64,000 nt of DNA from Fibrobacter sp. UBA4297. Its GTDB lineage: Bacteria > Fibrobacterota > Fibrobacteria > Fibrobacterales > Fibrobacteraceae. The stretch is from NCBI RefSeq assembly GCF_002394865.1, contig NZ_DGUZ01000019.1:141314-205313 (forward strand), in the 5' to 3' direction. The first letter of the stretch is position 1. Every line of letters begins with the position of its first letter. The notes beneath the pieces were generated by a model, which was not told where the DNA came from, did not search any database, and saw only the letters and a list, made by a program, of their open reading frames with translations. A program made the position numbers and the translations under genes. Positions 50,969 to 58,764 of this stretch are shown here, in pieces.

Positions 50969-53900
50969 TTAAAGTCGTCCAAAACGGCCTTTCAACCTTG
51001 CTAAAGCGTCTTCTTCCACAATATCTTCGGCGTCATTACCCTTGCGTTTGTACTTGAGGATTTCAAAATCTTCAAGCATTGCCTTCGCTTGCAAGTAAAG
51101 TTCGGCAAATTCCGGGTCATCCGTTGTCGTGCGGTCGATTTTTCCGAGGAGTTCACGGGCATTTTTCAGTTCGTGGTCCTTGAGGTAACGAGCTTTAAGA
51201 TACGGGCGGAAATATTCGCGGAGAGTACCCGCCGAAAGTTCCGTACTTTCGCGAGACGTACCGGATTCACGGGATGCGTTGAAATCTCGAGATGCGCCAA
51301 ACGGGAGTTCTATGTTGAAAAGTTCGGCAAGAATGCACAGACGTTCAAATAAAGTAAGTTCTTTTTGGTACGCCGAACGGATTGCAATTATGGTTTTATT
51401 TTTTAAGGTCGACTTGGCGCTCCCACCTCGCATTTCCACGCTGAAATCCTTGAGCAAATTCCAGCACTTTACAAAAGCGTCAGCACTGATGAGGCCAGAT
51501 TCGTATGTAGCACGAACAAGTGAAAGACGGATTTCTTCATCTTCGCTACGGGTGTTTGCAGCAAGACTCTTGAAGTCGCGAATCTTTTTGCCACGTGAGA
51601 ATTCTAGCCCTGTAAAGCGCACACAGCGAGTCGCATCAAGGCTATCTGCAGCAAGCGATTTTGCGACCCAAATTTTGAGAGCCGTTTCAAAGTTATCAGC
51701 AAAGACACCGCCCATTTCAAGCAAGTTCAAGCGGTCGGCAATGAGCTGTTTTTTCTCTTCGGAGAGTGAAGTCTTTGGTGGTGCGGGATGCGCAGCGGAT
51801 TCAAGATGCGCGCCCTCAACACGCTTGCGGAAAGCTTGCCAAAAACGGGATTCATCCGACACCATCAACGCCGATTGTCCAAGACGCCAGCCAAAGCGCA
51901 TTCCTTCGAGCGGGAAGTCAATGCCAAACGTCACTAACGCCGGGCGAACCGCCAAGAACATGCGGTAAGAGCCCCATTCGGGAGAAATTTCGAGTTTATA
52001 AGGTTCCGGGAAACCAGGCTTTGAAACGACCAAATGCAAACGCAGGTGATTTTCTTTGTCGGGATTCACCGTCGGAACGTCAATGCTTGCGCCGTTTGCA
52101 CCCGAGCGGATTTCCTTTGTATTCGAAAGCACTTCGTAAAGGAGCAATAACGGAGCTTTATGCGGGAAGTTATCGAGCGCCGCAAAGAATTCATCATCAA
52201 TCGCGGTGCGCTTGGCTTCGAGCAATTTCTTGACGCTCTTAGGCATTTCGCGAATCACGGATTCAATCATCCATTCGCGCCATTGCTGGATGCTCATCGC
52301 AAATTTCGCCGGAGAAATTTCAGTCAGCAAGTCATAGGGCAAATTGAGCGTAATGCCATCGCAATCGCGAGTGGCGTCAAAGACCATTTCACCTGTAACA
52401 ACGCGCTCGCCGATGCGGAAATGCTCGATGGAACCGCCTAACTGCGGAGCAGGTGCGTTTCCACACTTGTCAATCCCGACTTGATCGGGATTCCCCTTTC
52501 TTTGCCGAGAAGGCGATTCCGGGACGAAGCCCGGAATGACAATGCGATTGAACCCTCTCTCGTCATTCGTCTGTAGGGCAACGCCCGTTCTCTCGTCTAA
52601 CAAATCCAACCAATACTTTTCATCAAATTTGAGGAACTGGTCGGTGTGCTCGTAGATGTAGCTTTTGAGCGTCTTGATGGAATTGACGTTACCCGCAATT
52701 CGCGTGTAGTAATCCACAAGCGCATCTTCGCTGGGGGCAAGTCCGAACTGGCGTTTTCGCGCTTCAAGCGCATGGAGATTTTCAACGACGCGGTCGTTGT
52801 GCTTCATGAAATCGAAAGGCCTTGCCACCTCGCCCATCACCACCGCCTCACGCCAGAAAATCTGGGCACAGTCTTCGGGATTCACGCGGGCGTAATCGAT
52901 ACGATGGCCACGGCTAATCACAAGCCCTCTAAAGCTTACTTCTTCGACCGCTTCTACAAAGCCACGTTCTTTATTCCACGTCGGTTCAAACCAGCGACGA
53001 GTGCAGAACGGTTCTGCCACTTGCAAAATCCATTCCGGCTTGATTTCGGCAGCCTTCGTGAGGAACGTGCGGCTCGTTTCGCGGACTTCGGCACTGAAAA
53101 GCCATTCCACACTCTTGGCGTACAAATCGCTACCCGGGAACACATGCGTTTCGCGACCGCTCACCAAGCGGTAACAGCCGTTTTCAATATCGCGATGCGC
53201 AATCCCGCCCAAGAATCCGGAAAGGAGCGCAATGTGCAAATTGTCGCGATGGAACGAATCAAACGGACAAACTTTATTTTCAAACTTTACTTCGAGAATG
53301 CGGCTGAACTGTTCGTACAAATCCACCCATTCACGCAAGCGCAAAAAGTGCATGCTGTTCTTATCGCAGAACTTGCGGAGTTTGTTCCAAGTTTTGCCGT
53401 CCCAGTCCGTGCAGAACGCATTCCACATCGAAACGTAAACGAGGAAGTCGCTCTTGTGACCGCAGAATTTGCGGTGCAGCTGACGGATGCGAGTGCGTTC
53501 CGGTTCATCGTTCGGCACCACACGCGGATCCTGAATGCTAAGCGCCGAGCACACGATAAGCGCCGGCTGCAAAACGCCCAAATCACGGGCGCGCAAAAGC
53601 ACCGCCGAAAGCGACACGTCCATCGGGAGGCGCGTCATATCGCGGCCAAGCTTGGTCACATGACCGCTAGAATTGTCAGCCGTGAGTGCGCCAAGTTCAA
53701 ACAACGTCTTGTAAGCGCCACGGAATGCCGAATGCGGAGGCGACTGCAAGAACGGGAAGTTTTCGAGTTCAAGCCCGAGACTGCGCAACTGCAAAACGAC
53801 ATTTGCCAAATTGCTACGGCGAATTTCTGGCTCCGTGAATTCATCGCGCTTTTCAAAATTCTCGGGAGAGTAAAGGCGAATGCACACGCCGGGCTTCACG

Positions 53901-55093
53901 CGCCCTGCGCGTCCAGTGCGCTGCCGCGCGCTGGCCTTCGAAATTTCTTCAACGGGAAGCCCCTGGATTCTCGCCTGCGCATTGTAGCGCGAGATTCGGG
54001 CCATACCCGTATCGACAACGTAAGCAATTCCCGGAATCGTAAGCGATGTTTCAGCAATGTTCGTCGCCAAGACCACGCGAGTCTTGCCCGTGTGCTTGAA
54101 AATGCGGCGCTGCTCATCAGGACTCATGCGTCCGTAAAGCGGGAGCACGTCAAAAGTTGCAGCATCCAGTTCATGAGCAAGCTCGCCCATCAAGTCCTGA
54201 ATGTCGCGTTCCGTCGGTAAAAAACAGAGCAAGTGGTCGCGATGTCGCGTTTCCAAATCGAGAATCGCATCACGCGCTTCTTCGATTAAGCCAGAATCGC
54301 CCTTGCCACTGATATCGCGGAGATCCTTCGACTCATTTCCCTTCGACAAGCTCAGGGAACTGAAGGTCGGTGAGCCTGCCGAACCGCCAAAATAATATTC
54401 CACATCCACAGGGTACGTGCGGCCTTCGGCTTCCATCACGCAGCTGTTGTCATAAAATTCTTCAAAAAGTTTTGCGTCAAGCGTTGCCGATGCAACAATC
54501 AACTTGAAATCTGGACGACGAGCAAGAACAGTCTTGAAAATGCCGAGCAAGATATCAATGTTCAACGAGCGTTCATGCGCTTCGTCAATCATGATGGCAT
54601 TATACTGCCGGAACAAGCGGTCCTTGCGGAACTCCTGCAACAAGATACCGTCCGTCATCACCTTGATGGGGGCTTCATTTGTACCTTGTTCCCAGAAACG
54701 AATTTTCGTCGAGACAAGCTCTTCGTCCTTGAGTTCTTCGCGCAAGCGGTCGGCAATGGAAATTGCCGCCAAACGCCGAGGCTCCGTCACGCCGATTTTG
54801 AAAGGTCGCACTTCGTGCTCTGAGCACAAGCGTTTGTCATCCTGGAGCCGAGAGACGATAGGATCCATTATTTTTTGGATTCTATCGGGGCCTTGCCCCT
54901 CCAGAATGACAGCGTTATTTTGCTGACTTAGAAACCATTCTAACAAGAACTTCGGCAACTGCGTCGATTTGCCGGAACCCGTATCCGCCTTGACGATGAT
55001 AACTTGATGTTTTTCTAAAAGCTCAAAAAACTCCTCCCGATGTTCAACAACGGGAAGCTCCGGATATTCAATCTTCAAATCAGACAAAATCAT
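50969..55093 (-). CDS. hrpA: ATP-dependent RNA helicase HrpA carrying four in-frame repeat insertions
   Basis: 1374 aa, typical length. DEAH-box motifs: ADTGSGKST (36-44), VTEPRRLAA, MIDEAHERS, VASATLDA, LPTERDI, VVLATNIAETSLTIPGIAYVVDTG, and QRTGRAGRVKPG. A long C-terminal domain (DUF3418-type) follows. Three places hold residues foreign to the family: about 59-86 (class B repeats, PDRIQ and DPIVSRL), about 235-260 (class D, PTFSSLSLSKG) and about 831-880 (class C then class A, DERTGVALQTNDERG and VIPGFVPESP). All keep the frame, and the inserts avoid conserved motifs. HrpA processes mRNA and rescues stalled ribosomes. An isolated gene upstream of the lipoprotein-surA-ftsE genes. Confidence 0.92.
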   Translation of the reverse strand: MILSDLKIEYPELPVVEHREEFFELLEKHQVIIVKADTGSGKSTQLPKFLLEWFLSQQNNAVILEGQGPDRIQKIMDPIVSRLQDDKRLCSEHEVRPFKIGVTEPRRLAAISIADRLREELKDEELVSTKIRFWEQGTNEAPIKVMTDGILLQEFRKDRLFRQYNAIMIDEAHERSLNIDILLGIFKTVLARRPDFKLIVASATLDAKLFEEFYDNSCVMEAEGRTYPVDVEYYFGGSAGSPTFSSLSLSKGNESKDLRDISGKGDSGLIEEARDAILDLETRHRDHLLCFLPTERDIQDLMGELAHELDAATFDVLPLYGRMSPDEQRRIFKHTGKTRVVLATNIAETSLTIPGIAYVVDTGMARISRYNAQARIQGLPVEEISKASARQRTGRAGRVKPGVCIRLYSPENFEKRDEFTEPEIRRSNLANVVLQLRSLGLELENFPFLQSPPHSAFRGAYKTLFELGALTADNSSGHVTKLGRDMTRLPMDVSLSAVLLRARDLGVLQPALIVCSALSIQDPRVVPNDEPERTRIRQLHRKFCGHKSDFLVYVSMWNAFCTDWDGKTWNKLRKFCDKNSMHFLRLREWVDLYEQFSRILEVKFENKVCPFDSFHRDNLHIALLSGFLGGIAHRDIENGCYRLVSGRETHVFPGSDLYAKSVEWLFSAEVRETSRTFLTKAAEIKPEWILQVAEPFCTRRWFEPTWNKERGFVEAVEEVSFRGLVISRGHRIDYARVNPEDCAQIFWREAVVMGEVARPFDFMKHNDRVVENLHALEARKRQFGLAPSEDALVDYYTRIAGNVNSIKTLKSYIYEHTDQFLKFDEKYWLDLLDERTGVALQTNDERGFNRIVIPGFVPESPSRQRKGNPDQVGIDKCGNAPAPQLGGSIEHFRIGERVVTGEMVFDATRDCDGITLNLPYDLLTEISPAKFAMSIQQWREWMIESVIREMPKSVKKLLEAKRTAIDDEFFAALDNFPHKAPLLLLYEVLSNTKEIRSGANGASIDVPTVNPDKENHLRLHLVVSKPGFPEPYKLEISPEWGSYRMFLAVRPALVTFGIDFPLEGMRFGWRLGQSALMVSDESRFWQAFRKRVEGAHLESAAHPAPPKTSLSEEKKQLIADRLNLLEMGGVFADNFETALKIWVAKSLAADSLDATRCVRFTGLEFSRGKKIRDFKSLAANTRSEDEEIRLSLVRATYESGLISADAFVKCWNLLKDFSVEMRGGSAKSTLKNKTIIAIRSAYQKELTLFERLCILAELFNIELPFGASRDFNASRESGTSRESTELSAGTLREYFRPYLKARYLKDHELKNARELLGKIDRTTTDDPEFAELYLQAKAMLEDFEILKYKRKGNDAEDIVEEDALARLKGRFGRL
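52469..52598. repeat. hrpA: Class A and class C repeats inside hrpA
   Basis: 52469-52546 holds TCCCGACTTGATCGGGATTCCCC and a second arm GATTCCGGGACGAAGCCCGGAATGACAA. 52548-52598 matches the 27613 class C element (CTCTCGTC...CGTCTGTAG-GGCAACGCCC-GTTCTCTCGTC on the plus strand), with another hairpin core. Confidence 0.8.
54322..54388. repeat. hrpA: Class D repeat inside hrpA
   Basis: TCCTTCGACTCATTTCCCTTCGACAAGCTCAGGGAACTGAAGGTCGGTGAGCC-type element. Its TTCGACAAGCTCA word is the reverse of the TGAGCTTGTCGAA seen at 23957. Confidence 0.75.
54836..54919. repeat. hrpA: Double class B repeat inside hrpA
   Basis: Inverted pair: TCATCCTGGAGCCGAGAGACGATAGGATCC and GGATTCTATCGGGGCCTTGCCCCTCCAGAATGACA. 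Together they encode about 28 residues of HrpA. Confidence 0.8.
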
Positions 55094-55097
55094 TCTA

Positions 55098-55215
55098 TAG
55101 GTTTCAGGTTACAGGTTTTAGGTATTAGGTTAATTTCATGCACTTCGTGCATCTATAAAACGGGCGACGGAGTCGCGATTATAAATCCTATAACCTAACC
55201 CCTAACGCCTAATTC
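55098..55215. repeat. Long imperfect palindrome with nested hairpins
   Basis: AGGTTACAGGTTTTAGGTATTAGGTT-type left arm, perfect hairpins ATGCACTTCGTGCAT (55138-55152) and GCGACGGAGTCGC (55164-55176), then a CCTATAACCTAACCCCTAACGCCTAA-type right arm complementary to the left. Confidence 0.7.
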
Positions 55216-55356
55216 CTATTCCTTAATATGCCCGCATTTGTCGCAGGTGAGTTTGTAGCTGTTATCGGGGTCTACGACCATCACGCCGTCACATTCCGGC
55301 ACTTCGCACGGGAGTTCTCCCGGCATCACTTCTCTATAAGTCTTTTTTTCTTCCAT
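55216..55356 (-). CDS. Small zinc-ribbon protein
   Basis: From the ATG at 55356 it is 46 aa: MEEKKTYREVMPGELPC, then C-x4-C and C-x2-C pairs (CEVPEC at 17-22 and CDKCGHIKE at 38-46) forming a probable zinc ribbon. TATATT lies 9 nt before the ATG. Likely a nucleic-acid or protein-binding module; function unknown. Confidence 0.55.
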   Translation of the reverse strand: MEEKKTYREVMPGELPCEVPECDGVMVVDPDNSYKLTCDKCGHIKE

Positions 55357-55417
55357 AATGCCCCGAATATAGAAATTCAGCGCCCAACACGCCCACAACA
55401 ATATTTATTTTTCGAAC

Positions 55418-55903
55418 ATGGAAAACGCAAAGACAGTCAAACAATCGCAAGTCGAAACCCGCGACATCGTCCACCCTTCCGACGTCAACGCCTACAATTT
55501 TGTATTCGGCGGACACCTGACATCGCTCCTCGACAAGGCAGCCTGCATTGCCGCCTGCACCCATTCCAGACGCAAAGTCACAACCGTTTCGATTGACAAC
55601 GTGCGCTTTTTCAAACCCGCTACCGTCGGAACAATTCTCACTATCAAGGCATCCGTCAACCGCGCCTTCAACACCTCCATGGAAATCGGCGTAAAAGTCC
55701 TTGGAATTGACCCGCAAGTATCCTGGCAGCCCGAAGTCATCTGCCACGCTTATATGACATTTGTCGCCTTGGACGAAAACGGAAGACCGACCCCGATTCC
55801 CTCGATTATTCCCGAAACCGAAGACGAAATCCGCCGTTATGAAGAAGCCGGCATCCGCCGCGAAGCCAAGAAAAAACTGGCAACGGCCCTAGAAAACAAA
55901 TAA
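55418..55903 (+). CDS. Acyl-CoA thioesterase (YciA/BACH-type hotdog fold)
   Basis: The 161-aa protein has the hotdog thioesterase layout: VHPSDVNAYNFVFGGHLTSLLDKAACIAA with the family's N-x-x-G-x-x-F-G-G-x-L-x-x-x-D motif (here with Tyr-Asn-Phe-Val-Phe), TTVSIDNVRFFKPATVGTILTI, and VICHAYMTFVALDENGRP. It hydrolyses acyl-CoA in the cytoplasm. It diverges from the small zinc-ribbon gene and is followed by a terminator before the MATE gene. Confidence 0.88.
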   Translation: MENAKTVKQSQVETRDIVHPSDVNAYNFVFGGHLTSLLDKAACIAACTHSRRKVTTVSIDNVRFFKPATVGTILTIKASVNRAFNTSMEIGVKVLGIDPQVSWQPEVICHAYMTFVALDENGRPTPIPSIIPETEDEIRRYEEAGIRREAKKKLATALENK

Positions 55904-55953
55904 ACTCTACGTCTAATAAAAACACTGGATACACTTGAAAACATTTTCATCAA

Positions 55954-55978
55954 AAAGGCCCTTTGACGGGGCCTTTGT
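55954..55978 (+). terminator. Terminator between the thioesterase and MATE genes
   Basis: AAAGGCCC, 7-nt loop, GGGCCTTT, then TGTTGTTTC. The MATE gene begins 20 nt later with its own promoter-like TAGATT. Confidence 0.7.
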
Positions 55979-55997
55979 TGTTTCTAGATTTTTACAC

Positions 55998-57332
55998 ATG
56001 AAACAGATCGACGTCAAAGACCGTTCGCTCATCAGCCTTTCGTGGCCGCTAATCCTCACATTTGCCGTGAGCATGATCCAGCCCATGATGGACAGCTGGT
56101 TTTTGTCGCGCACTTCCGAAACCGCAGCCGCGGGCGTTGGCGCCATGCTCCCGATTCTCGGAGCTCTTTTCACCGCGCTCCACGCTTTTGCGCAATCCGG
56201 CGCAAGCATCGTCTCGCAATACATTGGCGCGAAACAGAACAGCCACGCCAGCAGCACTCAGACGATGGTCCTTTTCGGGAGCATCCTTCTCGGCATCGCG
56301 CTCACGCTCATCATTTATCCGCTTTCCGGGAACATTCCGCAATGGATGGGACTCACCGAAGCCCCCGCCGCATACGCCACGCAATTTTTAAGCGTCGTTT
56401 CGTTCGGGTTTGCCTTCCGCGCTCTGCAAACCATTTTGACCGCCCTCATCGCAACACACGGCCTTACCATTTGGAACCTCGTAGGCAACACTCTCACGAT
56501 TGCCACAAACGCAGCCTTGAATGTCGTGTTCCTTGAAGGACTTTTTGGACTCCCTAAAATGGGCGTTCACGGAGTCGCCCTCGCGACCGCACTTTCCTGG
56601 CTCATTTCTTCGGGCATCCTTTGGCTTGTGCTCAAGTTCAAAGTACACCACCACAGCAAAATTCGCGACTGGAAACGCACCCGCGTTCTTTTGCCCGACT
56701 GGATTCGCATCGGACTCCCCGCCGCCGCAGAACCCATCAGTTTTCAGCTTTTCCAAGTGTTTATCACCGCGATGGTCGTCTATATCGGCACAACCGCAAT
56801 GACCGCCCGCGTGTTCGCAGGGAACTTCGCTGCACTCTCCGTCATTCTCGGTGTCGGCCTCGGCAGCGGAAACCAGATTCTCGTAGCGCACCTCGTTGGC
56901 GCACATGACTACGTCAAAGCAAATCGCCGCGTGCACCAAACCCTCGCCGTGGGCATCACCAGCGGATTCTTGCTATCCGTCGCGGTCGCGCTCCTCGGCG
57001 AACACCTGCTCAGGCTCTACACCGACAATCCCGAAGTCCTCCGCCTCGGCAAAATCTGCCTCTGGTGCGACGTCGCCGTGCAACCCTTCAAAGCCGTAAA
57101 CTTTATCGTCACCACATCGCTCCGTGCCGCAGGCGATTCCAAATTCCCGGCACTCGTGGGTAGCGGCATGATGTGGACACTCGGCCTTGCAACCTCGCTT
57201 ATCCTCGCGTTTGTCGTTGGGCTTGGACTCCCCGGTCTTTGGCTAGGCATGGCAGCCGACGAATTCTACCGCTCGTTTGCCAACATTTGGCGCTGGCGTA
57301 GCGGCCGCTGGAAAAGCAAAGCCGTGGTTTAG
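55998..57332 (+). CDS. MATE-family efflux protein
   Basis: From the ATG at 55998 it is about 444 aa with twelve hydrophobic helices. Family marks include SLSWPLILTFAVSMIQPMMDSWFLSR at helix 1, a second-half repeat starting IGLPAAAEPISFQLFQVF, and a C-terminal GLGLPGLWLGMAADEFYRS. It exports cationic drugs or metabolites using a Na+ or H+ gradient. TAGATT lies exactly 7 nt before the ATG, with no Shine-Dalgarno. Confidence 0.92.
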   Translation: MKQIDVKDRSLISLSWPLILTFAVSMIQPMMDSWFLSRTSETAAAGVGAMLPILGALFTALHAFAQSGASIVSQYIGAKQNSHASSTQTMVLFGSILLGIALTLIIYPLSGNIPQWMGLTEAPAAYATQFLSVVSFGFAFRALQTILTALIATHGLTIWNLVGNTLTIATNAALNVVFLEGLFGLPKMGVHGVALATALSWLISSGILWLVLKFKVHHHSKIRDWKRTRVLLPDWIRIGLPAAAEPISFQLFQVFITAMVVYIGTTAMTARVFAGNFAALSVILGVGLGSGNQILVAHLVGAHDYVKANRRVHQTLAVGITSGFLLSVAVALLGEHLLRLYTDNPEVLRLGKICLWCDVAVQPFKAVNFIVTTSLRAAGDSKFPALVGSGMMWTLGLATSLILAFVVGLGLPGLWLGMAADEFYRSFANIWRWRSGRWKSKAVV

Positions 57333-57389
57333 AAAGCAAAACGTCCGGCGGGTAAGCCGGACTTCTATTATTCAAAGCACTTCGTCAAT

Positions 57390-58382
57390 TTACGATTGGC
57401 CGAGAGAAGCCTTGATAGCGAGGATATCAGCTTCAGAAAGTTCAGTGAAATCGATAATCTTATCAATAGGTTCATTCTTCAACAACATTTTCTTTGCAAT
57501 TTCGCGAGCTTTTTGATTGGCACCTTTTTCAAGACCCTGTGCGAGACCCTGTTCGAGACCCTGTTCAAGACCTTGCTGCAAGCCGCTATCAATAGCCGCT
57601 TTATGGATTGCGTATTCATCCCACTTGGCTTTCTGAGCTTCGTCGATCATTTTCTGTTCCTCTTTCGATAATTTAGCCAATTTCGCTGTCGAAAACAAGA
57701 GCTCGAACACCGTATTCGCGTACTGCTTGGGCATCTGCGTCATATTTTTCATGTTCTTAAGAGCATAAAGCGCCTTGTCGAGCGTCGTTTCAAGTTCGTC
57801 CAAAGGCTTGTTGAACTTCGGAAGCTCCACAAACGCAAAATTGAGCGTATCACTAATGCAAGATCCATTGATTTCGCGAAGCTTTGCCCGACGGATGTAG
57901 CGGTCATCGGCAAACACGTTAAATTCCATGAACACAACAGTAACGACAGGGTTCAATTCGTAATTGTACTTTTTGCCGCGTTGCCCCTGAGCAATGATTG
58001 TCTGCGAGGCGTAATAAATCGAGCGATTGACTATGTTTTCCTGAAAAAGAATCTGAACCTCGATGATGAACCTACGCTGTGCCGAATCGATGCAATGCAA
58101 GTCGAAAACGGAAGTCCGATTTTCGTTCGAACCGTCACTGTATTCCTTGTTTCGGGACTGCACATCAACAATCGGAGATGCTATTTCGCCTTCAAGTACG
58201 GCGTTCAAAAGCGCAATCAAACATACTTTGTTCTGCGAGTCAGGATTGAAGGCTTTCTTAAAAGTTCTGTCGAGAAGAAGGTCCGCGAATACACCCGCGC
58301 CCTTGAATTCTTCGAAAGTTTTGGCCTCGCTAATCATTTCGCCGTGGCTATTTTTCGTTTCGGCCACAATATTATTTTCCAT
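57390..58382 (-). CDS. Rpn family recombination-promoting nuclease / PD-(D/E)XK transposase-like protein
   Basis: 330 aa. The N-terminal nuclease domain has LLLDRTFKKAFNPDSQNKVCLIALLNAVLEG, then the catalytic SVFDLHCIDSAQRRFIIEVQI (D-x17-E-x-Q, the family's D...E-x-Q pair) and YYASQTIIAQGQRG. The C-terminal part has a run of G-L-E-Q-G-L-x-Q units (about 268-285) built from 12-nt tandem repeats (plus strand about 57528-57585), which can vary in number. Such proteins are multi-copy in many gut bacteria and of uncertain biological role. Confidence 0.9.
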   Translation of the reverse strand: MENNIVAETKNSHGEMISEAKTFEEFKGAGVFADLLLDRTFKKAFNPDSQNKVCLIALLNAVLEGEIASPIVDVQSRNKEYSDGSNENRTSVFDLHCIDSAQRRFIIEVQILFQENIVNRSIYYASQTIIAQGQRGKKYNYELNPVVTVVFMEFNVFADDRYIRRAKLREINGSCISDTLNFAFVELPKFNKPLDELETTLDKALYALKNMKNMTQMPKQYANTVFELLFSTAKLAKLSKEEQKMIDEAQKAKWDEYAIHKAAIDSGLQQGLEQGLEQGLAQGLEKGANQKAREIAKKMLLKNEPIDKIIDFTELSEADILAIKASLGQS

Positions 58383-58764
58383 ATTTTTCCGGTGTTAAAA
58401 CACCCGATAATGTCGGGTTCATAGACAGAAAACGGCTCCCCGTCCTTTATATTAACACGCTTTTTTGAGCGATTTGGTCCAATATTTTTTCAATAAGAAT
58501 GAAATTTTACAATTGACTATACTATATGCAAAATATCCGGCATGAAAGCCGGACAATTTTTCTATTGACTATTGACCAATAGCTAAAAACCATTCTTTAA
58601 GTATAAATTAAATTCATTTAAACAAAAACTTAATAGACAAAAACTATAAATGGCAATATAATAAGAAAATTTCCAAATCAGCAAGCGACTTCTAAACCCA
58701 AAGCAAAGCGCACCAAAGGCGTATTACGACATTCCCGCTCCCCCAAAATTTCTACATTTGGCGC
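58383..58764. other. AT-rich gap before dnaG
   Basis: No gene seen. A CCCGATAATGTCGGG hairpin lies near 58401-58416. A better hairpin TCCGGC/GCCGGA with a T run lies at 58536-58561 and looks like a terminator with no gene in front of it. Upstream of it TTGACT...TATATGC could be a weak promoter, so a short untranslated RNA is conceivable but unproven. Confidence 0.4.
58536..58561 (+). terminator. Orphan terminator-like hairpin
   Basis: TCCGGC, ATGAAA loop, GCCGGA, CAATTTTT. It is more than 1 kb from the nearest upstream plus-strand gene. Confidence 0.5.

Noticed and set aside
52646..54220. Long plus-strand frame opposite hrpA
   Set aside because: Shadow frame; hrpA carries all helicase motifs on the minus strand.
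57528..57585. CRISPR-like tandem repeat
   Set aside because: The unit is 12 nt with no spacers and lies inside a coding region.
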